Source: Parcubacteria group bacterium GW2011_GWC2_42_12
GTDB taxonomy: Bacteria; Patescibacteriota; Patescibacteriia; Patescibacteriales; GWC2-42-12
Assembly (NCBI GenBank): GCA_000997945.1
Contig: LCCP01000001.1
Coordinates: forward strand, 1-43,623
Direction: 5' to 3'
DNA length: 43,623 nucleotides
The number at the start of each line of letters is the position of its first letter. Positions within the stretch are counted from its first letter, which is position 1. The notes beneath the pieces are model-generated. The model had not been told where the DNA came from. It searched no databases and was given only the letters and a program-made list of their open reading frames with translations. Both the position numbers and the translations under genes were made by a program. Below are positions 33,867 through 43,623 of this stretch, in pieces.

Positions 33867-36083
33867 TTACTTACTTAACTCTTTTATTTTCTTCTCCACC
33901 TCCTGATTCCCCTGATCTAATTCCAAAACTTGCTGATAATATTTTAATGCTTCCTTAGTATCGCCTTTGGCTTCATAAGCCACGGCCAAACTGTATAAAC
34001 TATTGGCCTGCCGCGGAGCCATGCTTAAGACTAATTTAAATCTATCTATGGCTTTATCAATCTCGCCATGATTATAATAATATCTGCCTAGCTCGTAATA
34101 AACTTCCTCATCATAAACCTGGCTGGCCAGTTCATTTAATAAAACCAAGGCCTGGTTGTCTTTCTTGCCGCTTAAATAGATCTTGACTAAACCAAACTTA
34201 GCTTCATAATAATCGGCTTTAAGCTCCAGGGCTTTATTAAAATATTTTTCCGCGTTAACTAAATCATTAAAATTTAAATATTGCTTGGCCAGCTCGGTAG
34301 CTAAGACCGGATTAGTCGGTTCCAGATCCAGGGCGCCGCTAAAATATCTTGCCGCCCAGGGTTCACTGCCGATGGTTAATGGTTTAATGTCGCGATAAAT
34401 CATAGCCAGAGTTTCTTTCGGTAAAACCGAATTCGGCGCTAAAGCCAAGGCCGACCGGGCCATGCCGATAGCCCGGGTAATGCTATCTTGAATTTTAACA
34501 TTATCTATTTGCCCGGAGGGTTTCAGAGCCTCGGTTCTGGCCTGATTTAGATAAAGTTTAGCCAAACTTAGCCGGTAATTATAGCGATAGGGATTTAATC
34601 TTATCGCCGTCATTAAACTAGTTTCGCTATCCGATCCGCGCGCGGCGATTAGGTCGGCCGCAAAAAATTTAACTTCAAAAGCCAAGAGCGTAAAAATACC
34701 GGCGCTTAAAATAAATAAAATTAAAATAAACAACCTATAAAATAAAACTGTCTGATGTAAATCTATAATTTTTTCTTTAAACAGGGGTTGATGGCTGCTT
34801 TGCCAAAAAGCCATGATCAAACCGAGCGTAAACCAAAAAGTAAAATTTAAAACCGTATTGGTTAAAAAGAAAAGCTGAGAAAAAAACAGCAAAATGAAAA
34901 TGGTGAATAAAATAACCATTAAATTATAATTTTCATCCGCCGCCGCTCCTTCTGCCTGCCGCTTGGCTAAATATTTTTTAATTAAAACAATATTTAGATA
35001 AAAAACTAAACAAATTACTAAAAAATATGCTAAGAAAGTCAGTAGTCCGGCCGTGGCTAGCATTTCCAAAATATGCGAACGGCTCTTATCAAATCTGATC
35101 TGCCAAAAAGCGCTGGAGTTGAATTCGGCCGGTCGGAAAAGCGAAAAGTCCTCGGCAAATGTGCCCGGACCGCTGCCTAGGGCCGGATATTTTTCAAAGG
35201 TTTCCTTAGTGATAATCCAGGATTGACCATACCCCAACAGAGCTTCTTTAGGCAGTTCTCGCCCTAGAATCGGCTTGGCCAAATTTATGCCAGGCAGGGC
35301 GAGCATTAAAACAGCCATGAATATTACAACGGCCGGAATTAATAAATAGTAATTTAATATTTTTTTAAAACTAAGCCCGGCCGCGAGCCAGCGGAAAATA
35401 ATTATTAGACCGGCTCCTAGAAGCAGCGAAACCCAACTTAAGGAAAAATCGATCAAAGTTAAAATAATTAAAAACATTACCAGACTAACGCTAAAAACAA
35501 TCTGGTCAAACTTCCTTAAACCGCCATTAAGCAAGAAGCCAGCCGCAGCCACAGACATAATGGACAACAAAACCGCCAAACTAAAAAGCGAGGCGCTGGC
35601 CGCTCCCAACCAACCTAACCTGGCCGCGAGCGACCAACAGGCGACGATCAAGGAAGAATAAAGCAACAATCTCAACAAACCAATAATTTTTTTAGCGCTA
35701 TCCGCCGCCCCGGTATTAATTATCAAAAAATAAAATATTACCAGACTTAATAACCCGAGCCAACTATCGGAAAATCTGCCAACCTGGCCGAAAAAGGACG
35801 AAAATCTATCCAGCCCAAAAACGGCGGCCGCAGCGGTCAGCAATAAAAAAAGCCCAACCGGTAAATTCAAGAGGTTAATTTTAATCTTAGCTTGCCCCGC
35901 CGCCGCGACTTTACAAAACCATAATAAGAGGGCCAACGGCGCGAGGAGCCAAAGCAAAAACTGCTTGTTAAATTCAAAATGTTCGCTGGTCCAAGGCAAA
36001 AAAAATAAAGGCAGGAGAAAGATAGTGCCCTTGATGATTATATTTATAATTTTTTCTAATTTAACGGCAATAGTATCTGACAT
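33867..36083 (-). CDS. O-antigen-ligase-like membrane protein with C-terminal TPR repeats
   Basis: 738 aa. About 12-13 membrane helices in the first ~480 residues with the Wzy_C-type loop (GPGTFAEDFSLFRPAEFNS, and FDKSRSHILEMLATAGLLTFLAYF). A soluble C-terminal part of ~250 residues follows, with several TPR units (YFNKALELKADYYEAKFGLVKIY, YYYNHGEIDKAIDRFKLVLSM, ALKYYQQVLELDQG). Wzy/WaaL-type proteins join polysaccharide repeat units or attach them to a carrier. The fusion with TPRs is recurrent in CPR genomes and may serve surface-glycan assembly or glycosylation of pilins. It stands alone with repeats on both sides. Confidence 0.82.
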   Translation of the reverse strand: MSDTIAVKLEKIINIIIKGTIFLLPLFFLPWTSEHFEFNKQFLLWLLAPLALLLWFCKVAAAGQAKIKINLLNLPVGLFLLLTAAAAVFGLDRFSSFFGQVGRFSDSWLGLLSLVIFYFLIINTGAADSAKKIIGLLRLLLYSSLIVACWSLAARLGWLGAASASLFSLAVLLSIMSVAAAGFLLNGGLRKFDQIVFSVSLVMFLIILTLIDFSLSWVSLLLGAGLIIIFRWLAAGLSFKKILNYYLLIPAVVIFMAVLMLALPGINLAKPILGRELPKEALLGYGQSWIITKETFEKYPALGSGPGTFAEDFSLFRPAEFNSSAFWQIRFDKSRSHILEMLATAGLLTFLAYFLVICLVFYLNIVLIKKYLAKRQAEGAAADENYNLMVILFTIFILLFFSQLFFLTNTVLNFTFWFTLGLIMAFWQSSHQPLFKEKIIDLHQTVLFYRLFILILFILSAGIFTLLAFEVKFFAADLIAARGSDSETSLMTAIRLNPYRYNYRLSLAKLYLNQARTEALKPSGQIDNVKIQDSITRAIGMARSALALAPNSVLPKETLAMIYRDIKPLTIGSEPWAARYFSGALDLEPTNPVLATELAKQYLNFNDLVNAEKYFNKALELKADYYEAKFGLVKIYLSGKKDNQALVLLNELASQVYDEEVYYELGRYYYNHGEIDKAIDRFKLVLSMAPRQANSLYSLAVAYEAKGDTKEALKYYQQVLELDQGNQEVEKKIKELSK

Positions 36084-36086
36084 GGC

Positions 36087-36205
36087 TTAATTTTCAATTT
36101 CTAATTTCTAATTTCTAAACAATGATTTAATTTCTCAATTTTTTAATTGAAAATTTTAGCATTGAAAATTGTTTGAAAATTGAAAATTGAAAATTGAAAA
36201 TTTTT
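36087..36205. repeat. AT-rich intergenic repeat (TTTTCAATTTCTAATTTC type)
   Basis: Tandem and inverted AAAATTGAAAATT words between two minus-strand genes; related to 5221-5345. Confidence 0.7.
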
Positions 36206-37267
36206 TCAGGCTTCTTCCGCCATTGCCTTCCTCCCACCCTCTTTGCTGTCAAAAATGTCTTTAATAAAAACGGCTACGGCCGTGGTAACGGGTATGGAAA
36301 GAACCGCGCCGACTACGCCGGCTAATTTAAAGCCGGCCAGCAATACCAAAATGCTGATAAGCGGATTTAAGCCCACGGCTTTTTCCATTATTTTCGGATA
36401 AAGAAAATTAACCTCAATAAAATGAATAATATAAAATAAAATTGCGGCAAAAACCGCTAATAACGGCGTTTGAGTAAAAGCGATAAAGACCGCCGGGATT
36501 GAACCTAGAACCGCTCCCATATAAGGCACAAAAGAAAATAAACCGACCATAATCGCTAAAATCAGAGCATAGTTTATCCCCAAAATTACCAGTCCAAGAT
36601 ATGTCATAATGGTCATAGTTAAGCCCAAAACCAGCTGGCCGTTTAACCAATGGCCCATTTTTACCTGCATCCGGTTAATTAACTGCATCATATAGGGCTG
36701 ATGCTTGGCCGGAGCGATTGACCAGATTAATTTCTTGATAGCGCTTTCTTCCACTACCATGTAAAAAGTCAAAACCAAAATTAAAACAAAGGAAAAGATT
36801 CCGCCAAAAATATTAGCCACCGTCAAAAATATTCCCGAAGCCGTGGTGGTTAAATAATCGGAAATAAAATCCAAAGACCCTTGAAATTTATCTGACAAAC
36901 CATATTTTAAGGAATAGTCTTTTAAATCGCTAAATTTCGCGTAGACGGATTCAGAATAACTGGGAAAGTTATTTGCCAGATCATTAACTTCTCTAATGAC
37001 TATCGGGATGGCCAAATATAAAATTAGAATCAAAACTGCCAAAGCGGCCGCGTATAAAACCAGTACGCTAACCGAGCGGGGTATTTTCTTTTTCTTAAGC
37101 CAGTCCACCCAAGGGTCTAGAGCGCTGGAAAAAACCAGGGCCACGAAGAAGAGAATCAAAATATCGCTGATTAAATATAAAAAATAAAGCAAAATAAAAA
37201 TCGCGATAGTCTTAAAAATCGTGGCGCTGGTGATATTTATATTGATAGGGCGTTGATTGAACTCCAT
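36206..37267 (-). CDS. AI-2E family (UPF0118/PerM-like) permease
   Basis: 353 aa with about eight membrane helices: a pair near the N-terminus (IFKTIAIFILLYFLYLISDILILFFVAL), a central soluble stretch (NDLANNFPSYSESVY...) and the C-terminal group including GLFSFVPYMGAVLGSIPAV, the family hallmark, and LNPLISILVLLAGFKLAGVVG. Family members export autoinducer-2, act as Na+/H+ antiporters or have unknown substrates, so no substrate is named. A lone gene downstream of a 100-base gap with a GCCTGCCACTGCGAGG-like repeat. Confidence 0.9.
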   Translation of the reverse strand: MEFNQRPININITSATIFKTIAIFILLYFLYLISDILILFFVALVFSSALDPWVDWLKKKKIPRSVSVLVLYAAALAVLILILYLAIPIVIREVNDLANNFPSYSESVYAKFSDLKDYSLKYGLSDKFQGSLDFISDYLTTTASGIFLTVANIFGGIFSFVLILVLTFYMVVEESAIKKLIWSIAPAKHQPYMMQLINRMQVKMGHWLNGQLVLGLTMTIMTYLGLVILGINYALILAIMVGLFSFVPYMGAVLGSIPAVFIAFTQTPLLAVFAAILFYIIHFIEVNFLYPKIMEKAVGLNPLISILVLLAGFKLAGVVGAVLSIPVTTAVAVFIKDIFDSKEGGRKAMAEEA

Positions 37268-37387
37268 AATTTTCGCCTTGCCCCCTTTAACAAAGGGGCC
37301 CGCCTGCCACTGCGAGGCACGAGCGGGCAGGGTTAGGGGGATTTATACATTTTCATTTTACCATAAAATAAGCATTGGGCAAAATAA

Positions 37388-37446
37388 AAAAAGCGCCTGG
37401 CGGATTAACTCGTATGTTCTCACCACGAATTATCCCGTCAGGACGC
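37388..37446 (-). terminator. Terminator after the 357-aa unknown gene
   Basis: Minus strand: AGCGTCCTGACGGGATAA ... TTAATCCGCCAGGCGCT then TTTTTTT. The stem has small bulges but is long. Confidence 0.8.
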
Positions 37447-37454
37447 TGTGTTGG

Positions 37455-38528
37455 TTAGGCCAACAAGCGCGCCGCTATGGCACGCACATGTTGCGCGCCC
37501 GTTTCGGGCATCTGAGCGATAAGCTCTGCCGCCGTCTTTTGCGGGAGGGGCATCATCCCGGATTGAATTCCGGACTGGCAACCGCCTGCCAAGCTCCGTC
37601 GCGCCAAGATCAGCAGAGCCGTAGCCCTAAGCTCGTTGGTTTGTTCAGTGTCGTTAGCGACACCGGTCAGAGCCGCCTCGGCCTCCTGATTATCATCACT
37701 GTCCAGATATGCCGCACGAACGAAGCGCGCGCCCGGTTGCCAGGCCTGGCCCAGCTTTTCGGATGCGGCCAAAGCCATGGCCACCCAAACATCCAAGGCA
37801 GGATGATTCCACCGATTGAGCCAAACGAGGGCTTCAATCATGTGAATAGACACATTGCCCTGACCCCAGCTCACTTCCAGCGGAGTGCCGCGCACGGCTT
37901 CAACCAGCGGATTAAATCTTTGCTCCAAAGCAGTAAAAGCCGTGCCCATCGCGGCCTGATCGCCATCAACCATGGCTTGCTTGAGCAGGTACACCCGCTC
38001 GAGAAAATAACCGATGGACTCACCCGGCTTGTCGCCGTTGACTTGGGCGATTTCGGCCGACTGCCCTTGCAGTTTGGCGCCCTCGGCGAACATCTCATAA
38101 GCGTCATAGAAGACGCCTTGATGGTAAGCGAAGAGCGATCGGCATCGCTCCTTGCGCGAACCGGCCGGCAATGAACTGATGTTTGCCTCCAGCTCTGCGA
38201 TGACCGCGGACAATTTGCTCTTGCGCTTGGAGCTCACGGGCAGAAGCCGTTCGCCTCGGAAGATAGCGAGTCGAAGCAACGCGATAATCTCCGAGGATTC
38301 TCCGCCACTGGCTCGGTATTGGGCCAACGCCAGTTCAACAATCTCGGCATAAGCGGCCGGATCATTTTCTTGACCCACCACGAAGGCGTCAAGGTCCTGC
38401 AGAAGCTGATCTGCGCGCCACCCGGCACGCAAATTCTTTGAGTCAGATTCGGTCGGGTCTACCCTGGATCGGCAAACTACAAAGTCAGCCAAGAGTTCAA
38501 TGTCAAATCTACTGAATGTTCTTTTCAT
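37455..38528 (-). CDS. Uncharacterised helical protein
   Basis: 357 aa, no signal peptide or membrane helix. Almost entirely alpha-helical with Ala/Leu-rich pairs that look like TPR/SEL1-type helical hairpins (AYAEIVELALAQYRASGG, SIGYFLERVYLLKQAMVDGDQAAM, ALVWLNRWNHPALDVWVAMAL). No catalytic motif recognised. It is clearly GC-richer than its neighbours and its leader (GGAACAACAACCAACCAAAAACCC) is of the same A/C-rich kind as the purine genes and the DGR target. AAGGAAAACAA before the ATG may serve as ribosome site. Likely a later acquisition. The reverse-strand ORF at 37257-38174 is its shadow. Confidence 0.72.
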   Translation of the reverse strand: MKRTFSRFDIELLADFVVCRSRVDPTESDSKNLRAGWRADQLLQDLDAFVVGQENDPAAYAEIVELALAQYRASGGESSEIIALLRLAIFRGERLLPVSSKRKSKLSAVIAELEANISSLPAGSRKERCRSLFAYHQGVFYDAYEMFAEGAKLQGQSAEIAQVNGDKPGESIGYFLERVYLLKQAMVDGDQAAMGTAFTALEQRFNPLVEAVRGTPLEVSWGQGNVSIHMIEALVWLNRWNHPALDVWVAMALAASEKLGQAWQPGARFVRAAYLDSDDNQEAEAALTGVANDTEQTNELRATALLILARRSLAGGCQSGIQSGMMPLPQKTAAELIAQMPETGAQHVRAIAARLLA

Positions 38529-38597
38529 TTGTTTTCCTTAATGGGTTTTTGGTTGGTTGTTGTTCCGCCAGCTGGCGGATTGGCGCTTTGGTTAAAC

Positions 38598-38649
38598 TGA
38601 ACGCCAAATTCATGAAAATAACTAATTATTCGCATAAAATTGGCGTTCA
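38598..38649. repeat. Inverted repeat upstream of the 357-aa unknown gene
   Basis: TGAACGCCAAATT and AATTTGGCGTTCA-type arms of 13 bp, 26 bases apart, in the likely promoter region. It could be an operator or the foot of a hairpin. A separate 16-base palindrome (TCCGCCAGCTGGCGGA, 38564-38579) lies closer to the gene. Confidence 0.6.
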
Positions 38650-38731
38650 ATTAAAACACTATAAAAAGAGCGAATTGATTTATTACCATAGCATATTTTT
38701 TAATTCCTGTCCAGCATAAAAAATTTGACAA

Positions 38732-38759
38732 TAAAAAGACGCGGGAATCACCCCGCGCC
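38732..38759 (-). terminator. Terminator after groEL
   Basis: Minus strand: GCGCGGG-GTGATT-CCCGCGT then CTTTTTATT. Confidence 0.88.
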
Positions 38760-38809
38760 TTCTTCTTATTGTATTTTCCAAATTCGAAATTCTAAATTCC
38801 AAATTCCAC

Positions 38810-40528
<1,719 letters not shown>

Positions 40529-40603
40529 TTATACATAAATTGCCATCAACATTCGCACAAGACCTCGCAATAAAATTTATTAATTTTACATTTTCAACTG
40601 TCA

Positions 40604-40642
40604 CGCCCAGTGAAATTCGCTTTGCGACTATTTCACGGGGTC
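40604..40642. repeat. CCCAGTGAAAT..ATTTCACGGGG palindrome
   Basis: Arms CCCAGTGAAAT / ATTTCACGGGG with CGC..GCG inside, resembling the CCCCGTCAAAT family at 6298 and 6652. Between groES and groEL. Confidence 0.75.
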
Positions 40643-40673
40643 AATTTTACATTTTGATTTTTGCATTTTCAAT

Positions 40674-40964
40674 TTACTCAAGTATCCCTAAGATATCACT
40701 TTCGCTAATTATTAAATATTCCACGCCGTCAACTTTTATTTCGTCCGGCGAGTATTTTTTGAACATTACTTTATCCCCGACCTTAACAGACATTTTAGAC
40801 GACTGGCCATTATCTAAAAGCTTGCCCGTGCCCACGGCTACGACTTCGCCTTTTTCCGGCTTTTCTTTGTCTATGGTATCAGGCAAAACAATGCCCGATT
40901 TAGTGATCTCGTCTTCCGTTATTGGTTTAACAATAACATGATCGCCTAATGGTTTTAGTTTCAT
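40674..40964 (-). CDS. groES: Co-chaperonin GroES
   Basis: 96 aa from the ATG at 40964 (MKLKPLGDHVIVKPI), the normal family start. The mobile loop (DEITKSGIVLPDTIDKEKPEKGEVVAVG) and KVGDKVMFKKYSPDEIKVDGVEYLII are typical. It caps GroEL. First gene of the groES-groEL unit; promoter and CIRCE lie ~140-200 bases upstream, with a CATTGCGAG repeat in the leader. Confidence 0.97.
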   Translation of the reverse strand: MKLKPLGDHVIVKPITEDEITKSGIVLPDTIDKEKPEKGEVVAVGTGKLLDNGQSSKMSVKVGDKVMFKKYSPDEIKVDGVEYLIISESDILGILE

Positions 40965-41008
40965 ATTGTTAGTATCATAACTCATAGCGCATAATTCATA
41001 ACTCGATT

Positions 41009-41056
41009 TGTCATTGCGAGGAGCCCGTAATCGGGCAACGAAGCAATCTCACGAAT
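41009..41056. repeat. CATTGCGAG..GCAATCTC repeat in the groES leader
   Basis: TTTGTCATTGCGAGGAGCCCG and GGGCAACGAAGCAATCTCACG with a small CCCGTAATCGGG hairpin. Confidence 0.8.
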
Positions 41057-41101
41057 AATTATTACGCGCTCAAGTTTTATTAATTATTAATGCTTTACCT
41101 T

Positions 41102-41128
41102 TTAGCACTTAGGCACTTAGAGTGCTAA
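41102..41128. promoter_or_regulatory. CIRCE operator (HrcA site) of groESL
   Basis: TTAGCACTT-9-GAGTGCTAA differs from the consensus TTAGCACTC-N9-GAGTGCTAA at one base. It sits just downstream of the -10 box, so HrcA would block transcription until heat shock. hrcA is not in the window. Confidence 0.92.
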
Positions 41129-41138
41129 CTATTATAGT

Positions 41139-41167
41139 ATTTTAGCTATCATTAAAGCGCTTGTCAA
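41139..41167 (-). promoter_or_regulatory. Promoter of groESL
   Basis: Minus strand: TTGACA (41162-41167), 17-base spacer, TAAAAT (41139-41144), with a TATAAT a little further down. CIRCE overlaps the expected start. Confidence 0.85.
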
Positions 41168-41194
41168 GTATCTATAATTTTGGCTTATTTTAAA

Positions 41195-41224
41195 TAAAAA
41201 AATCCGTCAGCCCTGGGCCGACGG
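41195..41224 (-). terminator. Terminator after the carbonic-anhydrase-like gene
   Basis: Minus strand: CCGTCGGCCC-AG-GGCTGACGG then ATTTTTTTA. Confidence 0.9.
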
Positions 41225-41246
41225 AAATGATGAGACAAAAACCAAG

Positions 41247-42023
41247 TTATTTGGCTATGAAGCTGTCAACAGCCACTCGACCATGAAACTGCTCGGCTGC
41301 TTTTTCGGCAATTTCCGTTAACGCTTCAAGCTGCTCCTCGTCCTTGGCCGAGATTACGACATAGAGAGGTTTTTCTTTAGTAAACCTGTTCCCAAAACCA
41401 TGGTCGCCTAAAGCGATGCTGGCCAGCGTCTCTATGTCGGCTTGCATACGCTCCTCACTCATACCCAGAGCCGGCCCACTATAGATGAAACCTGCCGGTA
41501 ATTCCGGCAACGCTTCAGGATTAGCCATGCCCGTGCCGTCAAAATAAATCGCCCGCTCGTTGTGAACTTCTCCAGACATATCGCAGACTTCAGTATGGCC
41601 GCATTTCGCGCCTAATTTTCTTGCTACCCCTTCAGCGTGATATTTGGCCAGATCCTCCGCGGTTTTAACGCCTATGGGCAAATGTTCAGGTGGTGTATTC
41701 CTAAGCGCGAGAGTAGCAGCGCCACAATTTGCGTGGCTATATACCTCGTCTACTCCTCCATCCTTAAGCATTCTGATACATTTTTCTTGGTCAGTTTGTA
41801 ACGCCAAGATGCCGTCACCCGGCAGACCTAAACGATGCCCTCGGCACCTACCGTCAGAACAACCTAAAACCTTAGACCTTTTTTCAAAAGCCCGCTGGTA
41901 ATCCAGCCGTTCCATAATGTCCGCCACTTTCTCCCCCTCCCTTAAGCCGCTGATAAACGGCGACTGCTCTGACTTTTTCCAGAGCTCATCGGTTTCGTGT
42001 TGGTGTTCGTGATCAGTATTCAT
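41247..42023 (-). CDS. Beta-carbonic-anhydrase-like zinc protein
   Basis: 258 aa from the ATG at 42023 (MNTDHEHQHETDELW), chosen because GGAGGAGAAAGAAAAACT precedes it; the ORF track start at 42179 runs through an inverted repeat and overlaps atpC. C55-S-D57-G-R59 and H97-A-N-C100 have the spacing of the beta-carbonic anhydrase zinc site (CxDxR, HxxC). Flanking sequence is unlike the standard enzyme (SDGRCRGHRLGLPGDGI; YSHANCGAATLAL). The His-rich N-terminus may bind metal. The C-terminal ~80 residues (KEKPLYVVISAKDEEQLEAL...) look like a separate alpha/beta domain. CO2 hydration is possible but unproven; it could be a carboxysome-unrelated homologue with another role. Confidence 0.65.
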   Translation of the reverse strand: MNTDHEHQHETDELWKKSEQSPFISGLREGEKVADIMERLDYQRAFEKRSKVLGCSDGRCRGHRLGLPGDGILALQTDQEKCIRMLKDGGVDEVYSHANCGAATLALRNTPPEHLPIGVKTAEDLAKYHAEGVARKLGAKCGHTEVCDMSGEVHNERAIYFDGTGMANPEALPELPAGFIYSGPALGMSEERMQADIETLASIALGDHGFGNRFTKEKPLYVVISAKDEEQLEALTEIAEKAAEQFHGRVAVDSFIAK

Positions 42024-42088
42024 AGTTTTTCTTTCTCCTCCTTGTTCTATATGATTATGTCCCATATTATTTAAAATTATATTATTAC

Positions 42089-42146
42089 TGGACTTACGCG
42101 GTTGATTAGCAGTTGGCTGAAAAATATTTTTTAAGTGCGTAAGTCC
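42089..42146. repeat. Inverted repeat GGACTTACGC..GCGTAAGTCC
   Basis: 10-bp (12 with flanks) perfect ends, 38 bases apart, between atpC and the carbonic-anhydrase-like gene. The ends look like those of a small transposon-derived element, but no transposase or clear target duplication is visible; it may also just be a hairpin at the end of the atp operon. Confidence 0.6.
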
Positions 42147-42151
42147 TGTTA

Positions 42152-42592
42152 TTATTGAATATTTTTTAATTTCCGCCATCTCTTAACCGCCTTGGTTCGA
42201 GCCAGTTCTCGTTCGAGCGACGCATTGATTTCCGCGAAATTAACTTGCTCGCCCGATCTGGCTTGCTTTTTCAGCTCCTCGGCGCGCAGACGCCCTTCCT
42301 CGGCTCGAGCCAAATCTATTTCTTCGGCCCGCTCGGCCGCATCCGCCAGAATCACCACTTTGTCTTTTAGCACTTCTAAAAAACCGCCGGAAATGGAAAT
42401 AATTTCATCCTCGCCATTTTTCTTTTTGATATGAATCACGCCCGGCTGGAGACTGGAGACCAGCGGAATATGGTTAGGCAAAACCGTAATCTCCCCGGCT
42501 CGGGTAGGCAAGGTAATCTGCAAAATTTCTTCTTTCAGCACTACTCGTTCAGGGGTAACGATTTCAAATTTTATTATTTTATTTTCTGACAT
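42152..42592 (-). CDS. atpC: F-type ATP synthase epsilon subunit
   Basis: 146 aa. N-terminal beta sandwich (FEIVTPERVVLKEEILQITLPTRAGEITVLPNHIPLVSSLQPG) and a C-terminal helical hairpin (AERAEEIDLARAEEGRLRAEEL). Couples rotor movement to the catalytic head and can inhibit ATP hydrolysis. It follows atpD after 143 bases that contain a GTCATTCCCGC repeat; order beta-epsilon is standard, and it is the last gene of the atp operon. Confidence 0.96.
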   Translation of the reverse strand: MSENKIIKFEIVTPERVVLKEEILQITLPTRAGEITVLPNHIPLVSSLQPGVIHIKKKNGEDEIISISGGFLEVLKDKVVILADAAERAEEIDLARAEEGRLRAEELKKQARSGEQVNFAEINASLERELARTKAVKRWRKLKNIQ

Positions 42593-42616
42593 AATATTAT
42601 ATTATCATCAACTTAT

Positions 42617-42728
42617 TGTCATTCCCGCGTAGGCGGTCATCGCTGCGCGAGATCTGGCGTAGCCATGAGAATCCAATCGTGAGCAGTAAAAAATGTGTTT
42701 CTGGATCCCCGCCTGCGCGGGGATGACA
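42617..42728. repeat. GTCATTCCCGC foldback repeat between atpD and atpC
   Basis: TTGTCATTCCCGCGTAGGCGG at left and TCTGGATCCCCGCCTGCGCGGGGATGACA at right, with GCGCGAGATCTGGCGTAGCC inside, shared with 33790-33815 in the opposite orientation. Confidence 0.8.
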
Positions 42729-42735
42729 GTGCAAG

Positions 42736-43623
<888 letters not shown>

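Noticed and set aside
37257-38174. 305-aa plus-strand ORF
   Set aside because: Shadow of the 357-aa minus-strand gene, which has the better leader, terminator and protein-like composition.
42024-42179. N-terminal extension of the carbonic-anhydrase-like ORF
   Set aside because: It translates an inverted repeat and overlaps atpC; a strong ribosome site precedes the ATG at 42023.

Overview
The window reads as a chromosomal piece of a Candidate Phyla Radiation (Patescibacteria, Parcubacteria/Falkowbacteria-like) bacterium. This is inferred from three things: compact AT-leaning core genes with few Shine-Dalgarno sites; intergenic spaces packed with short palindromic repeats, some inserted in frame into essential genes; and a fermentative gene set (FeFe hydrogenase plus NuoF-like subunit, GAPDH, F-type ATPase). 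Housekeeping genes fill most of the rest: rpsB, tsf, rpmE, prfA, prmC, rplY, gyrB, thrS, dnaE, parAB, groESL and atpCD.

Left edge (1-1400): this is the most notable part. The 3' end of the gene at 605-1240 (minus strand) carries a roughly 125-bp segment (VR, 629-751) that matches a non-coding segment at 148-270 (TR). By hand alignment there are 18 mismatches, and 17 of them fall where TR has A on the minus strand. The TR reading frame is rich in AAC/AAT codons. This is the signature of a diversity-generating retroelement (DGR). The end of an Avd-like four-helix-bundle gene (2-142, plus strand) lies against TR, and the reverse transcriptase is presumably just outside the left edge.

1500-9350 (minus strand): a membrane protein, [FeFe] hydrogenase, NuoF-like protein, gap, a frameshifted ricT, tsf and rpsB. 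9490-10250 has no convincing protein gene but holds a tRNA-like domain followed by a chain of strong stems, a candidate structured RNA. 10250-12900 (plus strand): rpmE, prfA, prmC. 12900-16500 (minus strand): prepilin-like protein, rplY, a RodA/FtsW protein and a membrane protein. gyrB (plus strand) has a clear promoter. Then come thrS, an acetyltransferase and a T-box leader, a baseplate-J-like membrane protein, dnaE, a small orphan, parB and parA (all minus strand).

29500-33650 (plus strand): tRNA-Leu(CAA), then purD, purB and purC, each with an A/C-rich leader and some with strong terminators; they look unlike the surrounding genes. 33867-43623 (minus strand): a Wzy/TPR membrane protein, an AI-2E-type permease, an unknown helical protein, groEL, groES (promoter plus CIRCE operator), a beta-carbonic-anhydrase-like protein, atpC and partial atpD.

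A second theme is repeats. Four long foldbacks share a core (GCGAGGACTG ... TCCGCAGCG) while their arms mostly differ between loci. Several palindromic families sit between genes, and copies or relatives of some lie in frame inside gap, hydA, prmC, gyrB and thrS, like the Rickettsia palindromic elements. All counts and alignments were made by eye; no database search was run.
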